DNA from: Spinellus fusiger
Lineage: Eukaryota; Mucoromycota; Mucoromycetes; Mucorales; Phycomycetaceae
Assembly (NCBI GenBank): GCA_025094145.1
Contig: JALLLS010000042.1
Coordinates: forward strand, 62,001-126,000
Direction of reading: 5' to 3'
Length of the DNA: 64,000 nt
The notes under the pieces are model-generated. The model saw only the letters and a program-made list of their open reading frames with translations. It was not told the origin of the DNA and searched no databases. Made by a program: the position numbers and the translations under genes. This document shows, piece by piece, positions 47,079-60,864 of this stretch (position 1 is its first letter; each line of letters starts with the position of its first letter).

Positions 47079-47499
47079 GATGAAGGAATGGGTGTGTGGG
47101 TGTGTGGGTAGATTCCTCCTTTTCTTCTCTCTCTTCTGACTTGGATTGAATAGAGAAATATAAAAGTGATTCCCAATAGTACGAGTAACAATACAAGCAA
47201 GGTATCTATTGTACAAAGTCAAGAAACAAAGGAGCAAAGGGGCAAAGGAGCAAAAGGACAAAGGACAATAAGAGACAAAAGACAAAAGAGATTTTCTCGT
47301 TGTGTTTCTTTCTCCTTAGGCTATAGAGATCTGTAGATAGATTGAAAGAAAGAAAAAGAAGAAGAAATAGGGAAAGAGAAAAAGGGAAATGTATTGAGAC
47401 TGAAGATGAAAAGATGAAAAAAATGTTTATTTATCCTTCAACACAAATCCAAAGTTAAATATTGAAAGTCCTAACGTCACGAAAATTAGAGTGAAATGG

Positions 47500-48200
47500 T
47501 TCTTGCTTTATTGGCTTTTTTCTTCTTCTTCCTCTTCTTTTTTTTGTTTTTGTTTTTAACTAGGAGATGGATTTAGCACTCATACTACACAGTGTCTTTC
47601 TTATGCTTGGTCTTGTTCTTATATTGTTTTTATATTCTTCTCTTATTGTGGTCTGTTTCTATAGTCTATAGGCCCTTTGGAGAGTGATTGGCTTACACAG
47701 CAGGCAAAAAGAAGAAGAGGACACCTGTTATGCAGCTTTTCCTATGTGCCACTCATGGGACTAGAACAAGTCATGGGGCTAAATGCCGGTCCACAGCAAC
47801 TCCATCCAAATAGATATCTCGGAGTCAGAATAGAGGGATTACAGATGAAAGCGCAAGACCCCATTGCAGAGGGCGACTGTGCTCATTCATAAAGATAGAC
47901 TATGAATCCCACTCACCACAGATACAACGCAATAGCTTCTCCATTTCTATGCATTGAGGAACAGATATAAAGTGTTGATGGAGTGTCGATAGATCTTTGA
48001 GCAAGGGGCCTCCTTTGGATTGAACAGAGGAATGGAGGAGAAATATGGTCATGGCAGATTTTTTTTTGTTGCTGCCATGCTCGGAAAGACCCTAAAACAA
48101 TGTCACACTCAGTGGGATGTTCTGTTTCTTTAACAGAAAATTGGTGTACTCTGTTGTTGTTGACATCATTTCTAGATTATATTTATTATGGATATATATC
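47500..48200. other. Possible small gene, strand unresolved
   Basis: GC-richer sequence with exon-like pieces on both strands. Plus: TTTCTATAG at 47661-47669 precedes an open stretch of about 74 codons ending at 47892 (LTQQAKRRRGHLL, GLEQVMGLNAGPQQ, RYLGVRIEGLQMK). Minus: an open stretch from about 48089 to 47908 includes HSSVQSKGGPLLKDL and QCIEMEKLLRCIC, with a GTGAGT donor and further open sequence downstream. Neither resembles a protein I know, and no full start-to-stop model closes on either strand. Confidence 0.25.
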
Positions 48201-51077
48201 ATCTACTTGGCAAAAAAAGATAAAACACACTTGCACTTGCACATGCTATCCCTTGTAGATTGGATACTATTATGGAAAGAATGATAATAAGCATTTGATG
48301 TTTTTATTATTATTACTGAACTGAGTAGCTCTTATATCTATATATATATTGATATAAAGAAAAAGAAACTTTATCAACCTGTGGACCAAGCTACACAGGC
48401 TCATTGATAAGGAGAATAAGACAAAAACGTACAAAGATTTCCTTTTAGAGTGGAAAAAAGGCTTTGTATTCTATTTTCAATAGCAGTAGCAGTAGACACT
48501 CTTGATGAAAAGCTCTTTTTCTCTTTCTACCGTCTGAAGTTTCTTTGAATAGCATAGGTGTGGTGTGTATAGTATGTGTAAACACACGTGTCTAATGAAG
48601 AAAAGATAGAGATGACTTGATTTCTATTAACTTGTATAAAGTATAGTTTGAGAACCTTTATTTATTTCTATAGACTAGAATGCCTCTCAATGAAGACAGT
48701 ATGCTTTGATGAAATGAAAAAGAAAAAGAAAGATTTGCAATGTCTATTCCACTGGGTACTATTCAGCGTACACTTCAAGTCCACGGAAGATAGAATATTT
48801 CTTAATATCGACTGTCATTCCATTCTCAGTGTGCACAAAGCAATGGCTGGTGGCCACTCTTCAATGTGAATAATTAAATAACTAAATAACTAAATAACTA
48901 AATAACCAAGTAAAATAAAAACAGCAGCGATGATCACACCTGTTGAAAACAGCATGGGAGAAATGTCTCATGGGTGAGCGTGTCATTCATAGTAAAACAC
49001 CAAACACCATTGATAATAGGAAGATTCACCCGAGTTCCAATAGTCCTAGTCTGAAAGAGTAAATGAAAAATAGGCTATGACTCTATTCTTACATCAATAG
49101 TGGCAGATCTACCTCTTTTTCCTAAAAGAAGAAAAAGGCAACTCGAGTGAACAAGAAAGTGCCTTTAGTGAGCTATTCAACAATAACGCCTCATATTATT
49201 TGTTCAATAAATCAAAATAACCTTCTATTGTCAATAAGAAGAATAAGAATAAGAATCAACAGACAACGGGGTACTTGAGAAGGGTGGTCTTTTTATATTT
49301 ATAAGGAAATTAAACTCTCAAATGGTGGCCGAGTGGTGTTGTGTTGATGTGTATGAATGTAAGGAGACAATGCGTGGTAGAGATTCATACCAACTTGGGC
49401 GAATATCTCGATAAATAGAAGAAGAAATGTTTCCCCCTTGTTCCGTGCCTTATTTCTGTACTAGTTCCTGTGGCAGTCTATGTTTATTATTACTATTATT
49501 ATTACTACTTGCCCTCATGTTGGAACAGGCTGTATAAAAGACTACCAGTGACTCTCATTGCTAATGAAGCCACTCGGCCTAAATGTAATAATAGTCGAAT
49601 CTTCTTAATTCTACTCATCCAAGGTGGCATAAATCCATCCAACTCATGCTTAGAAAGTATATAACCTTTATTATCTTATCAAGTTTGAAATCTGTAGTGT
49701 CTGCACTGAGCTTGTTTTTACACTAAAGGAAATTAGGTAGAATCTACAAAAAGGCATCGGAACCTAAATAATAATGCAATAGTTTAGAATACTTTGAACT
49801 GTAGAAATCAATCATTTGCCAGATAGGTGCGGATAATAGTAAAGATGGGCATCTTTTATTCCACATATTCGGTAAAGACAGGCTTTAGTGTGCCTTTTAT
49901 TAGATTTATTATCTCTTCTCTCCAAGAAGATGGGGGTTTCTTTTTTCTGTCATCTCTGTCATCTCTCTTTGCTGCTATGGAAGACTGTAAAATCGGCCTT
50001 TTCCATTCGCACTGTTTAGAATGATATAATGATTTGGCCTCATCTCACCGCCATGAGACTAAAAGATAAATGACATGTCTTACAAAATAGAAATAGGGTT
50101 GGACTCTATCTATTTATCTATCTTTATCTATCTTAATCTATTCCTACAACCTTACTTAGTTTAGAATCACGAAGAAATAGAATTATAAATATAAAAAGGT
50201 GATAGTGTATGTGGAGAAACGTTAAAATAAGAATAGAAACATACAAAGATGAGACTACCGTTCACCGTCGCATACTCTTTTTTAACACAAAACACATTTT
50301 TAGGTCTATTATTTTATTAATCAAATCAGATCAGATCCAATAAAAAAAAGGCTCTCCTATACAGTTTCACGGGGTGCAACTACCTATTCTCTCTGTCCAA
50401 GAAATAAAATAGGATAAAACAGTACAAAGAGAGAAGAAAGACAAAGGAAGGGTGTGTTGAATGTATGCATGTATTCTGACAAGTCCCTTGGGTGTATTCT
50501 ACATGAACAGTAGTCTAGGTGAAAAGAGGACTTGTCTTATTAACAGTGTTGAGCAGAAAGTAGCTGTTTTTATTTTACATTTTATTACATTTTATTGCAT
50601 TCTATTTTCCTATGCAAACTTAGTGCCAAGTCATGGGTCAGTTTGTGATGAATCATAATACAATAATGTTCAAGCATTTATGCGTTCATGCACAACAGCC
50701 AAATAGGTATGTGTCATCTTCCCACCTCGCAAGTGCAGACACACTGATTGTAAGACTCCAACACAAGTGGCTGCTCTCTCCTCCTCCTCCTCCTTCTCTT
50801 TCTCTCTTTAGGGTGATAGCTCACTCACTACGCCCATATTTAGCCTATCTATTTCATAGGCCCATCTATGGATAGGATGAAAAGAAGAAAGGAAGAAAGG
50901 AAAAGCCAGACCACAAAAGGAGAGTAAATAAGAAAGAAAGAAAAAAACTAAGTCTGATGGAAGATTAAAGTGTATTGATAAAGACAAATAGTCCTTTTAA
51001 AGAAGAAAAGAGGAATAAGCTCACGGTCATTTGATCTATTGTAACATTATTCTATATTCACTCTTTTATTTTGTATA
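48201..51077. other. Intergenic, no gene seen
   Basis: AT-rich with short ORFs of 60-80 codons without recognisable motifs (48648-48869, 49470-49664, 49827-50024, 50461-50875). An ACTAAATA tandem tract lies at 48873-48905. Confidence 0.4.
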
Positions 51078-52822
51078 CTAATCCAGGTTATGTAATTGTT
51101 TGCCAACAAGATAAACATCATCTCTAGCCATGCGAACCCAATTGCTGAGTAGTTTAATACATAACACCCACATCAGAAGGACAATCGATCCAAGTAGAAA
51201 AGCAGGATAAATGAATCGTAAGAGAGGGTAGGTGAGGAACTTGGTGTTGACTTTTTGGATCAACCCATACACGCATAGAGATACGCCCATATGAATAAGA
51301 ACATAAATAAGATATATATATATATATATACATATAAAAGGGGAGCATGTGAGTTATAAACTTTATCTTAACGTGATAGGCATGCCATTTACCTATATGT
51401 GTCAAGCCCCATGCTATTACACCTGGCATCACAATAGCTGCAATGGTAGCCATCACAATGGGCGCTGCGATGGACCCTATGGCTTTCCATGAGTTCAACC
51501 GTGCCCACCCATCGCCAAATGTCTGATCCAGTAGTCGTTGCCATCGGTTGTTAGGTAGCACATACACTGCTCCACGAACAATCGACATATAGACAACACC
51601 ATAAAGCCAGTCCTATAAAAGAGATGAGACGTCCTCTGGAGAGATGGAGTCTTACTTGTGATATGTGAAGTGTAATCTCATCACTGGAGAAAGGAGTGGA
51701 GAAGGGTAAAAAGACATAGAGCTCAACAGCAATGCCCAGTAGTAGAGGTGTAACCACACCCAATGATATAGCTAATACTAAGAATCCAAGTGCCTAGACA
51801 GTAGTCGTGAGTCCACAGTAGCAATAGCGATGGATAGATGGAGCACTCACATTAGTGGCTTTACGCTTGAGTAGTATAAGCATATCTTTGGTATCCAACG
51901 CATTCCTGGTTTGTTGTAAGAAAATATAGCTTCTTACACCCCACTTTCCAAGAGCACCAAGGCCCAGCATAATAGAAGCACCCACAGAGAATGCATAGAG
52001 ATCATGGACTCTTGCATTAGGTGACAAATAAACTTGGAAAACAAAACGCCCAAGGATCACTTTTGTAATAGGAAAGTGTGAGTTCTCTCTCTCTCTATGT
52101 ATGTATATATGTATGTATATATGTATGTATATATATGTATATATAAACACTAGGCATCTAATAGTAACTTACATGGACCTACTGTGATGGTGCAAATGAC
52201 TACTGTAATCGATATCCACATCAATAGCAAGAACAATGATACCTGATAACACACACACACACACACACATTCATACATTAGAATAGGATCTCTTGCTGTT
52301 GCTTCTTCTACTTACTCTATATCTAAAATGTGTTGGTATGTAAACAATAGTTGTTACAGAATTCTGATCATCGGATTCTGAGGCTGCAGGATGTCCTCTC
52401 ACTCTCTCTTCTAGATCAAGAGGCACAAGAGTAATAGGATCTACAGGCACAAGCATACGACGTCCAGGAACCACAGGCACACTGTCGATCCTTGGTGCTC
52501 TTACCATCTGTCCATCGCGTCTGAACTCCACAGGAGCATCAGCATCCTCCCCATAATTATGAAGCACTGCCTTTTGGAACAGCAATCGGGCCTTGAGTGT
52601 CTTTCTTATGTGCCGTCCTTCTTCCTCTGGGTGTCGGCCTCCCAACATAAAGGAGCTAAGGCGGAGGTGTCGAGACACCACTCTCCACCAAACAGACAGC
52701 AGCCTCTTGGCAATGTCGCGTGCATCAACCTGCTGAACAAGTAAAGGCAGCACCAATTTCAAAGCGACAAGATCAATGGCAAGCGTGGACAGGGGTAAAC
52801 TGTACATGTCAGCATGTCAGTG

Positions 52823-52869
<47 letters not shown>

Positions 52870-55844
52870 TAGTATGAGTTCGAGGTAGACTGTAAAGCAT
52901 AACTCACAAACAACTTACTTGAATGGCCAGCGAAGAGGATACACATCAAGATAGTGGCCTACAGCAAAAACAGGAAGTCCAATGCCAATGGTAATCATAG
53001 TAGAGTACATGGCAGCACTATGCCCTATCTTTTGCAAAAGAGTACCCACAGGACGATCGACCATTTCTTGCACAGGATGGAACTGAGGGTCGCTGGGATC
53101 ACGAATAAACCACATCACACCAGGCCTAGTAATCTGTCGACACAATCCAACAAAGGCAGCAAAGTGGAATAAGAACCCTGTACCAGCAAACCAGTGCAAG
53201 AAGCAGGAAGACATGGGGTTGGATTGATAAAAGGCCCATCGTGTGGTAAAAGTGGCAGGTGCAAACAATGGCAGTGTGGCTGCATCCAGGAGAATACCAC
53301 ACACAGTAGGAAAGATGACAAGTTCAATAGTAATAAAGCATAGTACTTTAAGGAATATTCCCTGTTGGCTCATGATATCTTCAATGTTGCTTTCTACACC
53401 CGCTGTCCTCAGTCTTGGAGAACGTCTTGAGAGGTACCAGGAGCCAAAGAGAATTAGAACAGTGTAGCCTACCAACACACAGACACTACGGTCTAAGCTT
53501 GTTTGACCAATAGCAAACTGGTGCCAGCGCTTAAGGGCATCGGCAAAGAGGCTGCTCGCCATCCCATAGATCTCGTCCATAGTATAATGTTTAATGCGAT
53601 GGTAGAGTGAGCTGGTGGTGTCTTGAATGACCCCGGTTGGGTTGACTCGAGGGGTGTCAGCGAGATGGAAGACAAAGATGATATCGTCAATAAGATCCAC
53701 CAGATTGAGTCTGAATTTCTCCAACAAAACCCACAGTGATTCTCTGGCAGGTTCTTCTATTTCACTAGGCACAGACTCAGAGAATGTAATGATAGAAGGA
53801 AGCACTCTGTCCAAAGTAAAGTCAACCAATGGATCTGTCAAAAGTCGCATAATATAGATGGGTGTTTGAATAAAACTAATCGGTCGAACCAAGATCACCA
53901 AACGCCCCAACACATAAGGAATCCATACAGCCACACCCAGACATAATCCAATCATAAGTGACATTAACACTGAGTTCTGTACCAACATCCATGGGTTCCC
54001 TCGCATGCCTACTGCCTCCAGAATACCATCAAATCCTTCCCCCATATCAAATGGCTCTTCTTCTATCTGTGCATCATTTTCTTCTCCATTTCTGTTGACA
54101 TCAGCCTGTTGTGCTGGAGGAGGAGCAGGGATGTGTTCTTCTACTATGGGAACAGGTGCAACGTCATTGTTTCTTGGCCATACAGGATCTCCTGCTGTGT
54201 TTCTTACATACTCATCATACTCAAATCCAGGCATGCGAGGCACCTCGTTGTTATGATTAGTGTTGTGTGCTGAGGATCCCTGTCCACTGGTGGAAGGGAT
54301 GGCCGCATGAGCACTTGTTGTGCCTCGACTAGGCCCGTCGTTTCTTGGGGGCGAGTGGGTAAGATCTACATAGTCATAGAAGTGGCTGTTGGATGCCCAA
54401 GGCTCTTCCAATGTACTCTCCCATGCTCCGTCCAACAGACTGGCAGAGGGCGAAATAGAATATCTCTCTGTATCATGTGATCTGCTTCTTATACTACGAC
54501 TCTCTTCCCCTTCCACTTCCTCTCTCTCCTCTGTTTCTCGTCTTGTTTTTCTCTGTTCGTCGTCGTCTTCGTCTCCTTCATCTGATGTATGTTCACTACT
54601 GACCACTTCAGGATCAACTTCTGTAGCTTCATTGTCACTTTCTGACTCTGATCCATAGTCAACAAAGTTAATGTTACGCTGACGTGCTTCAATGCCTCTC
54701 CAGATCTGCTCCAAACTAGGTCGGAGTGGCTGGTCCTCATTGAGTTCTCTCACATTCTCCACCTCTGTAGGATTGACTCTGTTTTCTAAATGTGCATTAC
54801 GGTAGATGTCTTCTGGTACTTCGAGCAAGGGTTCTCTGGGAGCAAGACGTGCCTGTTGAAGAAATTCTAGAGCCTGTTCATGCAGAATAGGTTCCTCTTC
54901 TGCTGGTAGGTTCTGAATGACCCATTCTCTGAATAAATACGCTGCTACAAAAATAACCACCACAGAAGCAGTAATGATCTGTCCTTCAAAGCAATCTGTC
55001 CAGAATCCTCTGTAGAACAGAACAAAGAAAATAAATCAACAAATCAACAAATAAATCAACAGGATAGATGCAACACAGGTGAATAAGGACCTACAGATGA
55101 CACTATGCAAGGAAACACACATTACCTTTTATTAATGATAGACCACATTGATCCAGAGGCCGTTAACAGATCAGTTGTAGAAAACCGAGCAAGTTCAGTG
55201 GTTGAGTTGGTGATTTCCAGTGTTTGGTTGCTTCCATTGACAAGAGAGTCCTTTGCATTGCCCAAGTAACCAATACGCTCACCTGTCCAGAAACACAGTC
55301 TCCATGTCCACAAGGTGGAAAGGGGCAGAACAATCAACCATACAACGGCTACGATAATACCACGAAGGACTGTCTTTATCACCATGCCAAGACGACGGAA
55401 GAATTGTTTGAATAGGATATAAAAGGGAAGGTTTTGTGGCATGTCTTGTCTGTAAATCGGCGTAAATGTGAAGCGGTGCTCACACAGCTCACAGTACCTG
55501 AGGAAGATGGGTAGGATGAGTACAGAAACAGAGAAACACACTGCAAGGCATTGGCAAAGGGGAGCTTACTCTTTTTTACTGTGAGTCAGCCATTCACTCA
55601 GACTATAAATATCATGGTGGAAGGTGTGTGAGTTACATGAAAGAGTAGATTGAGTCCTACCAATCCTGGTGAATGAAACGAATACTGCCAGAACACTTGC
55701 ATGGATGGAAAAGAGGATGATCAGGTGTTGACTCGCTCCTACATACTCTGCAGATCTCTATAGAGTCCCACGTTTCACTGTTACTCTTCTTCTCTGCTCA
55801 CTCATAATAGCTTATTCAGTAGACTTGCCTTGCTCGTCCTCCAT
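51078..55844 (-). CDS. SSM4: Doa10/SSM4/MARCH6-type RING-CH E3 ubiquitin ligase
   Basis: Membrane ubiquitin ligase of the ER and inner nuclear membrane that marks misfolded and degron-bearing proteins for the proteasome (ERAD-C). Eleven exons: 55829-55844, 55661-55793, 55570-55602, 55126-55497, 52919-55009, 52316-52799, 52173-52242, 51851-52059, 51656-51793, 51393-51612 and 51078-51250. They total 1,312 aa (yeast Doa10 has 1,319). The RING-CH finger is C20, C23, C37, C39, H47, C50, C63, C66. About 13-14 hydrophobic spans follow, and an acidic, Ser/Arg-rich cytosolic loop sits inside the long exon. The first intron would be GC-AG and only 35 nt, chosen because only it links an ATG to the RING frame. 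The intron at 52800-52918 contains a (TTA)n array and that at 52060-52172 a TATG array. Confidence 0.93.
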
Positions 55845-58800
55845 AGCATTTATATTGAGAGGTAAGATCCACTATGCCCTGAAAGGAGTCCGACCATGGA
55901 GTAAGGAACCCTTCACGTGACTGTGATTATTGATAGTCAGTGGGAAGACAGTCATTCTTCTTTCTTATTGGATAATAAAACACATTGGGCATTTGCTTGA
56001 TAAAAAGATGAGCATAGATCAGGGTCTTTAGTAGAGGCTACTGTGGATGAAGTCTTTCTGGAGGTGAGTGTGAGTAATTTATTATGATAAATTATCAAAC
56101 AGGTTAACCACTTGTAATTTATTTTTATTTTTTAAGGAAGAAGTCTAAGGAATTAAATGTGTATTTCTTGTCCATATTTTTTTTTATCTTTTCCATATTA
56201 TTTGAGTGTTCTAATGAGTAGAAAAGAGTATCTATTCAATTTAGATCATTATTCCCAGTGTTTACTGTTTTATTATAGAAATAAATTCCATGGAATAGAC
56301 TATTAGACATTCTGGTACACTAGAGCTTGTTTATCTATCTATCTATCTGTTTGTTTATCTATTTATTTATGTATAGCAGATGTCTTTTTTATTATTATTA
56401 TTATTATTATTATAAAAATATAGTCATAGTGTTGGGATTATGCCATAAAATAACCCTTTATTTACTATATCCATAGCAAGACAGAGACCCTATGGTATGG
56501 AACCCTGTGGTATGGAACACAGTCTTCATCACCCTAAATACTTAAACAACGGGTTCAAACTAGTATTCTTGTTTTTTAAATAACAAAATAAACAGGAAAA
56601 GATGCTGCTAAAATATAAAACACACTGTAAAAATAGGTGTAGTACTCTCTTTTATCAAATATAAATGGAAAGAAACAACCTTTCAGGATTATTATTTTAG
56701 TAGGCACGAGGTTGACAATGGGACTTTAACCTCGGTGCTTCATTTGCATTTATGTTCGGACATGGAATTCACTCTTTGTCCGTGGTTTACTGTTTAAGGC
56801 TTGACTGTTTGTCCGATGAGATAAAGGCCCTCTATGTACTTTTAAAGAAAAGGATAGATGCTGTAGATGGTATTTTTAGACATCAAGGTCTGTTGTTTTT
56901 ATACCAAGGATGTCTCAATCGCCCATTGAACACCATTCTTAATGTCAAGAAAAGGCTGTATCCGTTTGCTCAACGAGCACCGTATCCATTCTCAATAGAA
57001 AAAGGAGAGAAGCTCGTGTAGGATAGGAATCACAAGAGCATCATTGAACTCTGCTCTATTGTTTTCTCATGGGAGTCCAGATCTTGTAGAATGGACAGAA
57101 ACAAGGTTTATCTTTTTATTTATATAAAAAAATTCATTATATATATAAATATTTATATGTTATTTAGAAAAGGGCAACACAGACCTCTAATTTAAACACT
57201 CAAGTGCTACAAATTGGATGATTAATGAAGGTGATATGGCATAAATACTATTGCAGTTGTCCGGAGAAAGATGTGTAGAAGGGAAATAAATAGTGTAATT
57301 TCCGAGGGATAATGCTGATAGTTTAAAGAAGGTTCAAACAGCACGAGTTATTTCTACAGTTTATTGGCCTTTATTTTTTAGGTTTTTGTGTTGAAAAGTA
57401 AAATGGGTCATTTTCCACCAACTTGTTTTCTTATTTTTAAATGCCAAGATGGATGGGTACTGAATTATCACTAGGTAACAGTATGTTGTCTTGAACAAAA
57501 GTCTTGGTCCAAGATAAAGCTCTTCTTTGATTTTATTTATTCACAAATTCATAATGTAAAATAATAGGAATGAACCGGAAGTAAGAGGTCCATCGGTAGT
57601 AGTGTATTCTCTATTGCCTGTCAATAGTTCTGTGGTACTTGAGAATAGATGTTACATGTCTAAACATTTGTTTACTTCTCTCCATCTGTCAAATATAGTG
57701 AACTCTTTATCAGGTAAGGAGATAACACTAGATAGTGCAAGAGATAAGGTGGTAATATAGATTTCTTTTTTATAGTATGAAATCAGTACAGCACACTAGA
57801 TCACAATTATGGTGAGATGATAAAATGTAAAATGGCCGATATATCCTTGAAGGTTTTATAATAATAACAATAATAACACATTCATGGAAAAACATCTCCG
57901 TGTATCATCAAAGTGAGTTTATCTGACATGTAGGAATAGTATTGTACAAAGACCTGTCTCCAAGTATTAAGTTTTTTTTTTATTCCATGTACCCCTATCT
58001 AAATTTACCACTTGAAGAAATATCATGTTTAACAAGAAATGCAGTGTTAGTGTATTCCTTTTGCTCTCTGTGTAATTTGAATTGACAGGTATAAACCTTG
58101 ATCTAAAATTCAACTCTTGACAAGTATTTTTTCAAACAAATCTTTTCTATTCATAAAGTCATCTGTTTCTTTTTTTTCCTTCTATATAAATATAAAGAGT
58201 ATATTACTACCACAATCATTGTTAAGAGATGCCTCCAACAGTTTAAATTCCGAATAACATTATTGTTATTTATATAACTTGCCTGCTTACTATTCAAAAT
58301 CTACAAGTTTCTTAGAATTAACAGTAAGAAAGTTCCTCAAACAATAAGACACGTTCTTCTTTCTCCTTTGTTGGTTTGGCTTTTTTTTATTGAAACCATA
58401 GAGCCGCAAGAATAGAATGGCAAAGTATAAAAATGGAAAATCAGCTCAGCAATAAAACTGTAGCAAGCATTGCTAAAGTTCACTGTAATAAGCTATTTTG
58501 TTTGAAACCTTTTCTTTATCAAATATAAGTTAATTATCAAAATAATTTACATGCAGAGGTGTGGGTATTTATTCTGACCTTCTTTTCTGTTGGACTTTGG
58601 CTTACTCTTCCTGAAACTGTCATCTGTGCACGCCTCAATAACACATTGCTCTGTAGTGTTATGCATGCTATAATAAAAAGCATGACATTTCACTCTTTTA
58701 TCGAATAGAATTTAAATGAAAAAAGGCTGATGTTTCCTTTTTATTTTTGATAATGAACAATGAAAAAGCAATAGACCATGCCTTTTATCTTGATCTACTC

Positions 58801-60864
58801 CATTTGACATGAGGAGGGTATTCAAATTCAATGCATAGAAAGTCTGAGCGCAGCAGATTATCTCCTTTTTGCTGCTATTGTTGTCCACATGGCAAAAATA
58901 TATCACCCTTTATATCTAGGGCGATAGATAAGCCTATCTTTCAAGACATTGGCCAAAGATTCCCCCAAGCCTTACATTCAATCATTGAGAATACAACTCT
59001 TTTCTTGTTCTTCTTTTGATTCATTTGTTATGGCAAATACCGGTGGATACAATAGAACACTCTTTTATAATCAATGAATCTTTTCATTCTTATTTTCAAG
59101 AGAAGAAAGTATACAGGTGAAAAAGTGTAAAAAAGTGTGAACAAGTAGACTAAAAAAGACATCCTGTACACTATGTACGACTTGAAGTTTAAACTTTCCC
59201 TTAAATATAATAATAGTTCATCTTTATCAAATAAAATGTCTACGTAAGATCGATCATGTCAAGTCAATAGACTGCAAATAGTATTACCGTTTCCAATCCA
59301 TCAACACCCTTTCATATACAAAAGGGTATCTATTAAGCCATTCTATTTAAATAAATAAATAAATATAAAAAAAAGGGTACACTAAAGCAGACCCTTGAAC
59401 AAGCACAGTATGTAGGATGTGTAGGACATTTAGGTGCTCATCATTATGGCTTTACTATGGCCCTACAGAGCTCTCAAAACCCTTCTCAACATGTGAGATG
59501 AATCTGTCTTATGGATGAGAATAGCCTATCCCATTTTTCATAGTATAATATAGTGACTGAAAAATAGAAATGGAAATGGAAATAACAATGGCAGCACTTA
59601 CTTAATGACCCTGAAGTCTTGCTCATGCTACTTTAATTATGAGCCAATTAGAAAAGGTGACACGGCAAAGATAAAATCAAAGGCTTATTTTACCATGGAG
59701 CATAACCATTTTTATTCTCACTTTTTCAATCATTATATTTATACTCTTTGTTCTAGGGTGGCTTGTCTGATAAACATATCTTGCATTTCACTGCCTGCAT
59801 CACACGACACTGCCACTATCAACATAATATAAACTAAATTTTCAAGTAGCACAACATGTAGAATTATTTTCTTATGTTACATCATGGGGAAAAATACTCG
59901 GTAATTGCGGCACTCACCGCTTGCTGGTTTTTTATGGTGCAGTGTCGCGTAACAGTGAAGCAGATGGATGATTCGCCGACCTTTATTTACTTGCAGCATA
60001 TCAGATAAAAGAACAGTATTCTATTTTGTTATATTTAAAAGCAAAAAAGAAGTGTGAGAAGAAGAACAAAAAAGGGCGTTGACAGAATGTAGTAGGTCAA
60101 GAAAATAAATACATGCATTTTCCAATGTTCTATCCATTTAAAGACAAGACTTGGTCATGGAATTATATAGAACCATTTTTGTAATAGTGTAGCTACTGTT
60201 TATTTAATTATTTCTTATCTTATCTTGGTGTTTTCTTTGGTGGCAAAAGGAGATGAGCACATTTGGTACGTAGTGTTGTGACTAATCAACTTGGCCTATT
60301 TCTATTTCCACCTCTTTGTTTATCTGCAAGCCATTCAATAGTTAAAGAATAAAGCAGATGGCTCATTTGCTGAATCCCTTATAAGTCACTTGTAATAATC
60401 TTCATAAATTAACACACTTTCAGTAATGGTCATCTACCAAAAATAGTCCCAGATGGCTATCAATATAGCTAGTGCTAATCAGGGCACGATGCACTGATAA
60501 TAATAACAATAATAACAGCACATCTATTAACAGAATGGAAATTAGAAAAATATCAAATAGGTAGAAATTAACAATGATATCGTTTTAGTTATTGAAACGT
60601 ACAGCCTGTTGCTGATCGTACAACGTGTAACCTGGATCCTATTTGGTTAATTATACGCTCATCTCAACATCACAAACTGTGTGGCAGTTACAAGAGAGCT
60701 AATACCCCCTTATGGGATGGATTACATCAGCCTGGTTTTAAAAGCAAGTGAGCACAAGTTTAACACTTAGGGTCATGGTGAACTTGATCAGGGTGACTGC
60801 TTTCTTTAGGATTAAAGCTTAATTCCTGAGTTTACTAGTGTCATCTTTCACCCCTTCTTCTTTC
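55845..60864. other. Intergenic, no firm gene
   Basis: Five kilobases of AT-rich sequence. The 89-codon ORF at 56752-57021 (plus) is the longest but has no recognisable domain. Simple repeats include (TCTA)n at 56332-56350 and (ATT)n at 56390-56411. No RNA gene seen. An upstream exon of the RhoGEF gene could lie near the right end. Confidence 0.4.
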
